Assembly: GCA_038318385.1 (NCBI GenBank)
Contig: JBBQCD010000042.1
Coordinates: 1 to 39,897, forward strand
Direction of reading: 5' to 3'
Origin: Schlegelella_A sp038318385
GTDB taxonomy: Bacteria; Pseudomonadota; Gammaproteobacteria; Burkholderiales; Burkholderiaceae_C
DNA length: 39,897 nt
In this document: in pieces, positions 21,692 to 31,930 of the stretch
How the letters are laid out: each line of letters opens with the position of its first letter
How positions within the stretch are numbered: position 1 is the first letter of the stretch
The notes under the pieces: generated by a model
Seen by the model: only the letters and a program-made list of their open reading frames with translations
Database searches by the model: none
Told to the model about the DNA's origin: nothing
Program-made: the position numbers and the translations under genes

Positions 21692-22954
21692 CTAGCGGCC
21701 GATGACTTCCTGCAACGTGGTCTCGTCGAAACGCGCACGTTGCCAGAACGCGCGCAACGCCGACATCGGCTGCAGCAGCAGCAGCGCCACCAGCGGCTCG
21801 ATCGACGTTTGTGCTGGGTCGCACAGCAGGACGAAGCGAGCGTCCCCATCCTCGTCGAGCCGGCCGACCCAGTCGAGCGCGACCAGCGATTCAAGGATCG
21901 GATCGGTCTGCAACGGATCGGTGCGCAAGGCCTCGGCCAGCTCGGCGTTGCCGAGGCCCTTGCGCTCGTGCGCCTGGGCCTGAGCGAGTTCGCGCAGGAC
22001 CGCGACGGCGAGCTGGAATCGCGATCCCGGCGCGTCCGGCCAGCGCACGACCCGCATCTGCAGGCTGGGCGCATAGGCTGCGACCACGGCGCCTAGGAGG
22101 ACGATGACCCAGCTGAGGTAGATCCACACCAGGAAGATCGGCAAGGTCGCGAACGCGCCGTACACCATCGCGTACGTCGGGACCTGCACCAGGTACCAGG
22201 TCAGCACGCGCTTGACGACCTCGAAGCCGAGGGCCACGCAGAACCCACCCGCGATGGCGTGACGCCAGCGCACGTGGGTGTTGGGCACATAGTGATACAG
22301 CCCGGCCATGCCGAGCGTCATCAGCACGAACTCGATGCTGCCCAGAAAGAGGCCGACGCCGCCCGGCAGCGCCGCGACGAAGCCACGCGAGGCCGAGACC
22401 GCGAGCGACGTCAGGCTCAGGCTGACACCGAGCAGCAGCGGACCGAGCGACACGGCCGCCCAGTAGACGAGCACCCGCTGGGCGATGGGCCGGGGGGAGC
22501 GGACACGCCAGATCGCGTTGAGGGTGCGGTCGATCGTCAGCATCAGCGCCAGCGTGGTGCCGAGCAGGGCAATCAGGCCGACGCTGCCGAGTCGGCTCGC
22601 CTTGCTCGAGAACTGCGTCAGCGCGCTCAGCACCGGACGCGCGATCGCATCCGGGACAAGGCTCTGCAGGAAGTACCTCTGCAGCGCCTCCTGAAAAGAC
22701 GCGAACATCGGGAACGCAGCGAACGCGGCCAGCATCACCGTGACCAGTGGAACCAGCGAGATCAGCGTCGTGAAAGTCAGGCTGCCGGCGGTCTGGCCGA
22801 GGCGGTCGTCTCGAAAGCGCTGGCGAAGGGTGACGAGCGTGTCGAGATAAGGCCAGCGCTGCAGCGTGTCGACGAGGCGCGCCATCTGCTCGCCCCAGCG
22901 CGTGGGCGGTGTCTCGGGCGTAGCGTGCGTCGGGGCGGACATTGCTGGCATCAT
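21692..22954 (-). CDS. YihY/virulence factor BrkB family membrane protein
   Basis: This inner-membrane protein belongs to the YihY (formerly called RNase BN) family; the ribonuclease assignment of the family was an error and the function is unsettled. It has 420 residues from ATG 22954, or 416 if ATG 22942 is used; neither has a Shine-Dalgarno sequence. About six hydrophobic helices are visible, with the family blocks DRLGQTAGSLTFTTLISLVP, YHYVPNTHVRWRHAIAGG and YGAFATLPIFLVWIYLSW. Residues about 310-420 form a soluble tail (ELAQAQAHERKG, NAELAEALRTDPLQ) that resembles a winged helix, found in many longer homologues. It diverges from the DUF2069 gene with eight bases between starts. Confidence 0.9.
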   Translation of the reverse strand: MMPAMSAPTHATPETPPTRWGEQMARLVDTLQRWPYLDTLVTLRQRFRDDRLGQTAGSLTFTTLISLVPLVTVMLAAFAAFPMFASFQEALQRYFLQSLVPDAIARPVLSALTQFSSKASRLGSVGLIALLGTTLALMLTIDRTLNAIWRVRSPRPIAQRVLVYWAAVSLGPLLLGVSLSLTSLAVSASRGFVAALPGGVGLFLGSIEFVLMTLGMAGLYHYVPNTHVRWRHAIAGGFCVALGFEVVKRVLTWYLVQVPTYAMVYGAFATLPIFLVWIYLSWVIVLLGAVVAAYAPSLQMRVVRWPDAPGSRFQLAVAVLRELAQAQAHERKGLGNAELAEALRTDPLQTDPILESLVALDWVGRLDEDGDARFVLLCDPAQTSIEPLVALLLLQPMSALRAFWQRARFDETTLQEVIGR

Positions 22955-22962
22955 AGTCAGCG

Positions 22963-23333
22963 ATGCAGCCCCACCCTCTCCCCGATTCCGGCGCCGCCTC
23001 GCGCGGCGTCGCCGTCGCCAGCCTGCTGGCTCTCATCGCCCTCGGCCTGGCCTGGGAGCTCTGGCTGGCACCGACCGGGCAGCGCACGTTGGCGGTGAAG
23101 GTGCTGCCACTGCTGCTGCCTTTGCCGGGCCTGCTGCGCAACCGCCTCTACACCTATCGATGGCTGAGCCTGACGGTCTGGCTGTACTTCATCGAAGGCG
23201 TGGTCCGCGCGGCCGGCGATCACGGCACCAGTGCCATGCTCGGCGCCGTCGAGGTGGGACTGAGCCTGGTTCTGTTCGCGGCCTGCGGGACGCATGTCCG
23301 GACCACGCTGCGGGCGGCCCGCACGGCCGCGCC

Positions 23334-23337
<4 letters not shown>
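22963..23337 (+). CDS. DUF2069 small membrane protein
   Basis: The 124-residue protein has four hydrophobic segments (residues about 15-35, 42-60, 65-85 and 90-110) with short basic loops (LLRNRLYTYRW in the middle). The pattern LLLPLPGLLRNRLYTYRWLS followed by YFIEGVVRA is characteristic of DUF2069, whose function is unknown. Its stop overlaps the start of the downstream dehydrogenase by four bases (ATGA at 23334-23337). The start is the ATG at 22963, with no obvious ribosome binding site. Confidence 0.8.
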
Positions 23338-24734
<1,397 letters not shown>

Positions 24735-24763
24735 CGCCGCTGCCGCCCGCCCTTTCAGCGGCG
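24735..24763. terminator. Bidirectional hairpin between convergent genes
   Basis: CGCCGCTG (24735-24742) pairs with CAGCGGCG (24756-24763) around a 13-base loop. It begins directly after the dehydrogenase stop and covers the LysR stop codon, so it could end both transcripts. There is no T run, hence the modest confidence. Confidence 0.4.
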
Positions 24764-25705
24764 CCTGGGACCGGAGGCCAGCGTCCCCGAGCTTGCGGAA
24801 TCGGCCTCGGCCTCGCGGTGCATCCAGGCGACGAAATCCTGAACCTCGGGCTTGCGGGCGGCGCCGCTCGACTGCAGCAGGTAGTAGCTGCGAGGTGAAG
24901 CCAGCGTCTGCCTGAACGGCGCCACGAGCTTGCGGCTGCGGAGCAGGCCGTCGACCAGCGGGCTGCGGCCGAGCGCCACGCCCTGCCCCGCGATCGCCGC
25001 CTGGATCAGCTGGTCGTACATCGAGAAGTGGAGCACCCCCGCGGGGACCAGCCCCTCGAGCTTGAGAGCCCGCAGCCAGGTCGACCAGTTCAGCAGCACG
25101 CCCGCCGCATCCTGCTCCATGTGCAGGAGGGTGTGGAGGCGCAGGTCATCGGGCTTCTTCAGCGGCCGCGACGGGTCGCGCGCCAGCTTCGGGCTGCAGA
25201 CCGGCACGATGACCTCGCCGAAGAGCCGGTCGGCACCCTCGCCCGCGCCTTCTCGAGTCTGATAGCGGATGGCGAGATCGACGCCGTCGCGATTCAGGTT
25301 GACGATGCCATTGGCTGCCGAGATCCGGACGTCGACGCCCGGATGGAGGGCAGTGAACGCGGTCAAGCGGGGTATCAGCCAGACTCCGGCGAAACCGGGC
25401 GTCGTCGTGACCACGACCGTGCGCCGCTCGGTGCGCCTGCGCAGGCGTGCGCTGACCTCGTGCAGTCGGCCGAACAGCTCGCCGATGGCCTGGTACAGCG
25501 CATGTCCTTCTTCGGTCAGGCGCAGCGCGCGGTGCAGTCGGCGAAAGAGCGGCAGCTCGAAATGGTCCTCGAGCGCCTTGATCTGCCGGCTCACGGCCGA
25601 CTGGGTCAGGGAGAGCTCGCCGGCAGCGCGGGTGAAGCTCAGGTGCCGTGCGGCCGCCTCGAAGGCTTCGAGCTGGCCGAGCGGCGGCAGGTCGTAGTGA
25701 CGCAT
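24755..25705 (-). CDS. LysR-type transcriptional regulator, GcvA-like
   Basis: The 316-residue protein has a LysR winged helix-turn-helix at residues 8-67 (LPPLGQLEAFEAAARHLSFT, then SLTQSAVSRQIKALEDHF) and an effector-binding periplasmic-protein-like domain from about residue 95. The LPPL..L.AFEAAARHLSFTRAA start is typical of the GcvA/AmpR/BlaA branch. The effector and target genes are unknown. Unlike many LysR regulators it is not divergent from a target: it lies 16 bases after the DUF1178 gene in the same direction, at the tail of the nuo cluster. E. coli GcvA controls gcvTHP, and that operon is about 11 kb away, but sequence alone cannot connect them. Confidence 0.92.
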   Translation of the reverse strand: MRHYDLPPLGQLEAFEAAARHLSFTRAAGELSLTQSAVSRQIKALEDHFELPLFRRLHRALRLTEEGHALYQAIGELFGRLHEVSARLRRRTERRTVVVTTTPGFAGVWLIPRLTAFTALHPGVDVRISAANGIVNLNRDGVDLAIRYQTREGAGEGADRLFGEVIVPVCSPKLARDPSRPLKKPDDLRLHTLLHMEQDAAGVLLNWSTWLRALKLEGLVPAGVLHFSMYDQLIQAAIAGQGVALGRSPLVDGLLRSRKLVAPFRQTLASPRSYYLLQSSGAARKPEVQDFVAWMHREAEADSASSGTLASGPRRR

Positions 25706-25721
25706 CCCCGGCCCGGCGCCG

Positions 25722-26156
25722 CTACTGGACCGGGCCCTTCAACGCGGCCGGCAGCGGCATCGACACAACCTCGATGCCCTCCTCGCGCAGGGCGTCGGAC
25801 TCCTCGGCCGAGGCCTGGCCGCGGATGCCGCGATCCTCGACCTCGCCGTAGTGAATGCGCCGGGCCTCCTCGGGGAAACGCTCGCCGACATCCTCGGTGT
25901 TCGCGACCATGTGGCGCAGCGCGCGCAACCAGTTCGACTGCAACCGCGCGTGCGTCGCAGCGGCGGGATCCGGCGGCGATTCGCGCAGTTTCGACACGTT
26001 CAGCCGCGGGGCGCTCGGCAGGCGCACGATGCCCGTGTCTTCGCACATGGGGCACTGCACGAGTGCGGCGCTTTCCTGCGCCTGGAAGTCCTCTTCCGAG
26101 GCGAACCAGCCTTCGAAGCGATGGTCGTTGGCGCAGCGCAGGTTCAGGACCTTCAT
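25722..26156 (-). CDS. DUF1178 family protein
   Basis: This is a 144-residue cytosolic protein of unknown function. The N-terminus MKVLNLRCANDHRFEGWFAS holds Cys8 and His12, and VQCPMCEDTG holds Cys35 and Cys38, giving a likely zinc-ribbon-type metal site that defines the family. The rest is helical and charged (VGERFPEEARRIHYGEVEDRGIRG, of which FPEEARRIHYGE is the conserved core). It sits 23 bases after the NUDIX gene and 16 bases before the LysR gene, in the usual betaproteobacterial position behind the nuo operon. Start ATG 26156 is clear by family length. Confidence 0.88.
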   Translation of the reverse strand: MKVLNLRCANDHRFEGWFASEEDFQAQESAALVQCPMCEDTGIVRLPSAPRLNVSKLRESPPDPAAATHARLQSNWLRALRHMVANTEDVGERFPEEARRIHYGEVEDRGIRGQASAEESDALREEGIEVVSMPLPAALKGPVQ

Positions 26157-26179
26157 CGGCGCATTATCGGCAATGCCCG

Positions 26180-26791
26180 TCAGGGCGGCGCGCGCCACTC
26201 GACCGGCCAACGTCCCGAACGCCAACTCTGCAGCCACTGCAGGCCGATCAGGGTCTTGCCGTCCGTCACCTCGCCGCGCTGCGCCAGGATCTCGAGCTCG
26301 TCGATGCCGATGCTGCAGACGTCGAGGAACTCGCCGGCATCGAGTTGCCGCACGCCCGCGACGAGGTCCCGGGCGAACCAGATCTCGATCCCTTCCGTCG
26401 AATAGGCGATGGCGTTGTGGAACAGCCCGGCCCGTGCCCAGGCGCCGGCGCGGTAGCCGGTTTCCTCGATCAGCTCGCGCACCGCGCAGGCGAGCACCGG
26501 TTCGCCCGGCTCGATCTTGCCGGCCGGAAACTCGAGCATCGCCCGTCCCATGGGATGGCGCCACTGGCGCTCGACCAGGAGGCGCCCGTCGGCAAGCAGC
26601 GGCACGACCATCACCGCGCCGGGATGAACGATGTACTCGCGCATCGACTCGCCGCCGTCCGGTACGCGGACGCGATCGCGGCGGACATCGAGGAAGCCGC
26701 CGCGGTAGACCTGGGTCGATTCCAGCGTCACTTCGCGCAGGTGCCCGTCGGGCCCGCCCGGATCGGCGGGCGGCGGGACGATGGCAGTCAT
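26180..26791 (-). CDS. NUDIX hydrolase, ADP-ribose pyrophosphatase-like
   Basis: Members of this group hydrolyse ADP-ribose to AMP and ribose 5-phosphate. The 203-residue protein contains a complete Nudix box starting at Gly91 (GKIEPGE, then RELIEETGY at 105-113), where the glutamates of REL-IEE bind magnesium. The N-terminal part is a short proline-rich leader followed by VTLESTQVYRGGFLDVRRD, and the C-terminal DGKTLIGLQWLQSW is common in ADP-ribose pyrophosphatases. It lies 31 bases after nuoN. Its presence beside complex I has been noted in related genomes and suggests housekeeping of NAD-derived nucleotides, which is inference. Confidence 0.9.
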   Translation of the reverse strand: MTAIVPPPADPGGPDGHLREVTLESTQVYRGGFLDVRRDRVRVPDGGESMREYIVHPGAVMVVPLLADGRLLVERQWRHPMGRAMLEFPAGKIEPGEPVLACAVRELIEETGYRAGAWARAGLFHNAIAYSTEGIEIWFARDLVAGVRQLDAGEFLDVCSIGIDELEILAQRGEVTDGKTLIGLQWLQSWRSGRWPVEWRAPP

Positions 26792-26822
26792 CGGTGCGTC
26801 GACAGGCAGGGCAACGAGCGCG

Positions 26823-28304
26823 TCAGGTCGCGAGCGCGCGGACGATGGCCTGCGCGCAGACCGCCATCAGGCCACCCGGCAGGATGCCGAGCAACAGCAC
26901 CGCGGCGCCGTTGGCCGAAAGCAGCGCACGCACGTCGAGGCTCGCCTCGATCGGATGCGTGTCGACCGGCTCGTCGAAGAACATCAACTTGACGACCCGC
27001 AGGTAGTAGAAGGCGCCGAGCAGCGACAGCACGACCGCCGCCACCGCGAGCCAGATGTAGCCGCCGACATTGGTAGACACCAGCGACTGCAGCACCGCGA
27101 GCTTGGCGTAGAAGCCGACGGTCGGCGGGATGCCGGCGAGCGAGACCATGAAGATCGCCATCACCCCGGCGAACCAGGGGCTGCGCCGGGCGAGGCCGCG
27201 AAAGTCGTCGAGGTGCTCGGCCTCGTGGCCCTGGCGCGACAGCAGCATGATGATGCCGAAGGTGCCGAGCGTCGTCAGCACGTCGGTGATGACGTAGAAC
27301 AGCGAAGAGCTGTAGCCGTTGCCGGCCGACAGCGTGTTGCCGCTGACCACGCCCGGCGTCAGGCCCAGGAGCATGAAGCCGACCTGGGCGATGGTCGAGT
27401 ACGCCAGCATCCGCTTGATGTTGGTCTGGGCAATGGCGGCGAGGTTGCCGAGCAGCATGGAACCCACGGACAGCAGGATCAGCATCTGCTGCCAGTCGAC
27501 CGCCAGGCCGAGCATGCCCTCGACCAGCAGGCGGATCGTGATGGCGAAGGCCGCCAGCTTCGGCGCTCCGCCGACGAGCAGCGTGACCGCGGTCGGCGCG
27601 CCCTGGTAGACGTCGGGCACCCACATGTGGAACGGCACCGCGCCGAGCTTGAAGGCCAGGCCCGCGACGACGAAGACGATGCCCAGACTCAGGACGGCGC
27701 GGTTGATCTGGCCGGTGCCGATCGCCTTGAAGACCTCGCCGATCTCGAGCGTGCCGGTGGCGCCGTACATCATCGACAGGCCGTACAGCAGGAAGCCGCT
27801 GGCGAGGGCCCCCAGCACGAAGTACTTCATCGCCGCCTCGGTGGCACCAGTGTCGTCGCGACGCATCGCGACCAGGGCATAGAGGCTCAGCGACATCAGC
27901 TCGAGGCCGAGATAGACGACGAGGAAATTGTTCGCCGCCAGCATCACGAGGATGCCGAGCAGCGAGAACATGCTCAGCGTGAAGAGCTCGCCCTTGAGCA
28001 TCTCCCGCTTCTCGGCATAGGGCCGCGCGTAGACGAGCGAGACCATGACCGCGATCGTCGCACACAGGCCGAGCAGGTGGCCCATGGGGTCGGCGACGAC
28101 CATGCGTTGCATTGCGTAGAGGGTGAAGCCGTTGTTGAGGTACGCCAGTTGCAGCGCGGCGACGCCGGCAAGCGAGAGTTGCGTCAGCACGTAGGTCGGC
28201 AGACGCCGGGCGTCGCCGACGAACAGGTCGACGATCGCGACGACGCACGCCATCGCGAGCAGCGCGATTTCCGGGTAGACGGCGAGCCAGTTCATCTGAG
28301 TCAT
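26823..28304 (-). CDS. nuoN: NADH-quinone oxidoreductase subunit N
   Basis: NuoN is one of the three antiporter-like proton-pumping subunits of complex I. It has 493 residues with about 14 hydrophobic helices. Typical motifs are AFKLGAVPFHMWVPDVYQGA (the key lysine and helix-7 break), NIKRMLAYSTIAQVGFML and AGIPPTVGFYAKLAVL. ATG 28304 gives MTQMNWLAVYPEIALL; the second ATG (28295) is possible, and the open frame upstream overlaps nuoM. It follows nuoM by 13 bases. In several Burkholderiales a small DUF2818 gene follows nuoN; none fits in the 31-base gap here. Confidence 0.96.
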   Translation of the reverse strand: MTQMNWLAVYPEIALLAMACVVAIVDLFVGDARRLPTYVLTQLSLAGVAALQLAYLNNGFTLYAMQRMVVADPMGHLLGLCATIAVMVSLVYARPYAEKREMLKGELFTLSMFSLLGILVMLAANNFLVVYLGLELMSLSLYALVAMRRDDTGATEAAMKYFVLGALASGFLLYGLSMMYGATGTLEIGEVFKAIGTGQINRAVLSLGIVFVVAGLAFKLGAVPFHMWVPDVYQGAPTAVTLLVGGAPKLAAFAITIRLLVEGMLGLAVDWQQMLILLSVGSMLLGNLAAIAQTNIKRMLAYSTIAQVGFMLLGLTPGVVSGNTLSAGNGYSSSLFYVITDVLTTLGTFGIIMLLSRQGHEAEHLDDFRGLARRSPWFAGVMAIFMVSLAGIPPTVGFYAKLAVLQSLVSTNVGGYIWLAVAAVVLSLLGAFYYLRVVKLMFFDEPVDTHPIEASLDVRALLSANGAAVLLLGILPGGLMAVCAQAIVRALAT

Positions 28305-28317
28305 GGTGTGGGTCGCG

Positions 28318-29796
28318 TCAGGGGCCGAGCTTGGAGAGTGCCGCATGGCGCAGCAGCTCGATGACCGAGGCGTGCATCACGTCGGTGAACGGCTTCGGAT
28401 ACAGGCCCATCGCCAGCACCGCGACCGCCAGCACCCCGAGCATTGCGAATTCGCGCGGATCGAGGTCGGCCAGCTTGCGCACGTTGTCGTTGGCGATCGG
28501 CCCGAAGTAGACCCGCTTGACCATCCACAGCGTGTAGCCGGCGCCCCAGATCATCGTCGTCGCGGCCAGCGCGGCGATCCAGAAGTTGAACTTGACGGCG
28601 CCGAGGATCACCATCCACTCGCCGACGAATCCGGCCGTGCCCGGGAGCCCGACGTTGGCCATCGCGAACAGCACCGCCAGGGCCGCGAATTTCGGCATGG
28701 TGTTGGTGACGCCGCCGTAGGCCGATATGTCGCGCGAGTGGACACGGTCATAGAGCACGCCGATGCACAGGAACATCGCGCCCGAGACGAAGCCGTGCGA
28801 GACCATCTGGACGATGCCACCCGACATGCCGAGCTCGCTGAAGATGAAGAAGCCGAGGGTCACGAAGCCCATGTGGGCGATCGACGAATAGGCGACCAGC
28901 TTCTTCATGTCGGTCTGCACCAGCGCCACCAGGCCGATGTAGACCACCGCGACGAGCGACAGGGCAATCATCAGCCACGCCCACTGGTGGCTGGCGTCGG
29001 GGGTGATCGGCAGCGAGAAACGCAGGAAGCCGTAGGCGCCGAGCTTGAGCATGATCGCCGCCAGGACCACGGAACCACCGGTCGGGGCCTCGACGTGGGC
29101 GTCGGGCAGCCAGGTGTGCACCGGCCACATCGGCACCTTGACGGCGAAGGCGAGGAAGATGGCGATGAACAGCAGGGTCTGCACCGGGCCGGCGAGCGGC
29201 AGGCGATGCCAGGTGAGGATGTCGAAGCTGCCACCCGACTTGTAGTACAGGTAGATCAAAGCGACCAGCATCAGCAGCGAGCCGGCGAGCGTGTACAGGA
29301 AGAACTTGAACGCCGCGTAGACCCGCCGCGGCCCTCCCCAGACGCCGATGATGAGATACATCGGAATCAGCGTGGCCTCGAAGAAGACGTAGAACAGCAG
29401 CCCGTCGAGGGCACTGAACACGCCGACGAGGAGACCGGAGAGGATCAGGAACGCGCCCATGTACTGGTGCACGCGCTCGGTGATGACCTTCCAGGCCGAG
29501 ATCACCACGATGACCGTGATGAAGGCCGTCAGCAGGACGAACCAGACCGACAGGCCGTCGACCCCAAGGTGGTAATTGACGTTGAAGCGCCCGATCCATG
29601 GCAGCTTCTCCTGGAACTGCATCGCCGCCGTGCCGGTGTCGAAGGCGGCGACCAGCGGCAGCGTCCCGAGGAAGCTCAACGCCGAGACGACGAGGGCGCT
29701 CCAGCGCACGGCGACCGCCTGGTCCTCGCGGGCGAATGCCAGCAGGAGTATCCCCGTGAGGATCGGCAGCCAGATGGCCAGGCTCAACAGACCCAT
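28318..29796 (-). CDS. nuoM: NADH-quinone oxidoreductase subunit M
   Basis: NuoM is an antiporter-like proton-translocating subunit. The 492-residue protein has about 14 helices. Glu140 in FFEATLIPMY corresponds to the essential Glu144 of E. coli and Lys220 in FAVKVPMWPVHTWLPDAH to Lys234. NEIVAYS-like MKKLVAYSSIAHMGF and GLPGTAGFVGEW are also present. It lies 19 bases after nuoL and 13 bases before nuoN. ATG 29796 begins MGLLSLAIWLPI and is preceded by GGAG and a purine-rich AAGAAGAAC. Confidence 0.97.
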   Translation of the reverse strand: MGLLSLAIWLPILTGILLLAFAREDQAVAVRWSALVVSALSFLGTLPLVAAFDTGTAAMQFQEKLPWIGRFNVNYHLGVDGLSVWFVLLTAFITVIVVISAWKVITERVHQYMGAFLILSGLLVGVFSALDGLLFYVFFEATLIPMYLIIGVWGGPRRVYAAFKFFLYTLAGSLLMLVALIYLYYKSGGSFDILTWHRLPLAGPVQTLLFIAIFLAFAVKVPMWPVHTWLPDAHVEAPTGGSVVLAAIMLKLGAYGFLRFSLPITPDASHQWAWLMIALSLVAVVYIGLVALVQTDMKKLVAYSSIAHMGFVTLGFFIFSELGMSGGIVQMVSHGFVSGAMFLCIGVLYDRVHSRDISAYGGVTNTMPKFAALAVLFAMANVGLPGTAGFVGEWMVILGAVKFNFWIAALAATTMIWGAGYTLWMVKRVYFGPIANDNVRKLADLDPREFAMLGVLAVAVLAMGLYPKPFTDVMHASVIELLRHAALSKLGP

Positions 29797-29815
29797 GTTC
29801 TTCTTGTCTCCATCC

Positions 29816-31909
29816 CTAGCGGGTCAGCTGCGTGGCGAGGAACGGCCACAGCTGCCAGGTCATCAGGCCGATCACGCCGACGATCATCACCAGCGCATAC
29901 CAGTACAGGTAGCCGCTCTGGAGCCGCCGCGTCAACGCGGCAATGCCGCCGACGGCGTTCGCCGAGCCGTCGATGAAGACACCATCGATCAGGCCGACAT
30001 CGCCGCCGCGCCAGAGCCCGGTGCCGATCAGGCGAGCGCCTCGGGCCAGCACGTGCTCGTTGAACCAATCGAAGTAGTACTTGTTGTCGAGGAGGCGGTA
30101 GATCCAGGAAAGGCGCCGCGCGATGGCTTCGGGGATCTCCGGGCGGCGCAGGTAGAAGAACCAGGCGACGACGACCCCCGCGAGCGCGAGCCAGAAGATC
30201 GGGCCGGTGAGCGCATGCACGGCCATGGCCATCGGTCCGTGGTACTCCTTGGCCAGTTCGGCCATCGCCGGGTGCGGTCCTGAATAGACGGTGATCGCAT
30301 CGCGGAAGAAGTCGCCGTAGAGCATCGGTCCGATCGTCAGAAAGCCGATCACCACCGACGGGATCGCCAGCAGGACGAGCGGCAAGGTCACGACCCATGG
30401 CGATTCGTGCGGCGTGTGATCGGCGTGGTGGTCGTCCTGCGCGTGCGCCCCGGGTTCGTCGTGCACCGCATGCGCTGCAGCGGATCCGTGAGCGTCTTCG
30501 GCCTGCGGGTGTTCCTCCACCGGCGGCGGAAACGGCTTGTGGCGGAATCGTTCCGGGCCGTGGAAGACCAGGAAGTACATCCGGAACGAATAGAACGCGG
30601 TGATGAACACGCCGGCGGCCACCGCGAAATAGGCGAAGCCGGCTCCGGCGAGTTGGCTCTCGTGGACCGCCTCGATGATCGAGTCCTTGGAGTAGAAGCC
30701 GGCGAACAGCGGCGTGCCGATCAGGGCCAGCGAGCCGACGAGCGAGGTGATCCAGGTGATCGGCATGTACTTGCGCAGGCCGCCCATGTTGCGGATGTCC
30801 TGGTCGTGGTGCATGCCGATGATCACCGAGCCGGCGGCGAGGAACAGCAGCGCCTTGAAGAAGGCGTGCGTCATCAGGTGGAACACCGCCACCGAGTACG
30901 CGGAAGCGCCGAGCGCGACCGTCATGTAGCCGAGCTGCGACAGGGTCGAGTAGGCGACGACACGCTTGATGTCGTTCTGGATCACACCGAGCAGGCCCAT
31001 GAAGAGCGCGGTGATCGCGCCGATCACCATCACGAACGACAGCGCGGTGTTCGAGAGTTCGAACAGCGGCGACATCCGCGCCACCATGAAGATGCCGGCG
31101 GTCACCATCGTCGCCGCGTGGATCAGCGCGGAGATCGGGGTCGGGCCTTCCATCGAGTCGGGCAGCCAGACGTGCAGCGGAAACTGCGCGCTCTTGCCCA
31201 TCGCGCCGATAAACAGGCAGATGCAGATCACGGTGATCAGCATCCACTCGGTGCCAGGGAAGGTGAGCCGGGCGAGCGCCGGGCCGCGCGCGAAGGCCTC
31301 GCCGTAGTTGAGCGTGCCGGCGAAGGCGACGATGAGGCCGATGCCGAGGATGAAGCCGAAATCGCCGACGCGGTTGACGATGAACGCCTTCAAGTTCGCG
31401 AACACCGCTGTCGGCCGCGTGTACCAGAAGCCGATCAGCAGGTACGACATCAGGCCTACCGCTTCCCAGCCGAAGAACAGCTGCAGGAAGTTGTTGCTCA
31501 TCACGAGCATCAGCATCGAGAACGTGAACAACGAGATGTACGAGAAGAACCGCTGGTAGCCGGGATCGTCGGCCATGTAGCCGATGGTGTAGATGTGCAC
31601 CATCAGGGACACGAAGGTGACCACGCACATCATCATCGCGGTCAGGCCGTCGACGAGGAAGCCGATCTCCATCGTCAGGCCGCCCAGGCGCATCCATTCG
31701 TAGATCGTGGCGTTGAACCGCGCACCGTGCACCGCCACGTCGTAGAGCACCCAGGCCGAGAGCACGAAGGCGAGCGCCACGCCGAGGATGGTGACGACAT
31801 GCGCGCCGCGACGACCGACAGCGCGGCCGGCGAGGCCGGCGATCAGCGCGCCGGCCAGCGGTGCGAGCGGCACTGCGAGGAGGAGGTTTGCGGAAAGTTG
31901 TGCGGCCAT
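29816..31909 (-). CDS. nuoL: NADH-quinone oxidoreductase subunit L, with His-rich loop
   Basis: NuoL is the distal antiporter-like subunit, which also carries the long lateral helix of complex I. The protein has 697 residues. It shows SAQFPLHVWLPDSMEGPTP, DIKRVVAYSTLSQLGYM and GTPLFAGFYSKDSIIEA. A hydrophilic loop at residues 464-503 is unusually rich in histidine and acidic residues (nine His in 39 residues, including AQDDHHADHTPHES). Related betaproteobacterial NuoL proteins often have similar loops, so this is family variation rather than an artefact. The C-terminal part includes the long amphipathic helix region. It is 21 bases after nuoK and 19 before nuoM. Confidence 0.97.
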   Translation of the reverse strand: MAAQLSANLLLAVPLAPLAGALIAGLAGRAVGRRGAHVVTILGVALAFVLSAWVLYDVAVHGARFNATIYEWMRLGGLTMEIGFLVDGLTAMMMCVVTFVSLMVHIYTIGYMADDPGYQRFFSYISLFTFSMLMLVMSNNFLQLFFGWEAVGLMSYLLIGFWYTRPTAVFANLKAFIVNRVGDFGFILGIGLIVAFAGTLNYGEAFARGPALARLTFPGTEWMLITVICICLFIGAMGKSAQFPLHVWLPDSMEGPTPISALIHAATMVTAGIFMVARMSPLFELSNTALSFVMVIGAITALFMGLLGVIQNDIKRVVAYSTLSQLGYMTVALGASAYSVAVFHLMTHAFFKALLFLAAGSVIIGMHHDQDIRNMGGLRKYMPITWITSLVGSLALIGTPLFAGFYSKDSIIEAVHESQLAGAGFAYFAVAAGVFITAFYSFRMYFLVFHGPERFRHKPFPPPVEEHPQAEDAHGSAAAHAVHDEPGAHAQDDHHADHTPHESPWVVTLPLVLLAIPSVVIGFLTIGPMLYGDFFRDAITVYSGPHPAMAELAKEYHGPMAMAVHALTGPIFWLALAGVVVAWFFYLRRPEIPEAIARRLSWIYRLLDNKYYFDWFNEHVLARGARLIGTGLWRGGDVGLIDGVFIDGSANAVGGIAALTRRLQSGYLYWYALVMIVGVIGLMTWQLWPFLATQLTR

Positions 31910-31930
31910 GTTCTTGTTCTGTACCGGCGC

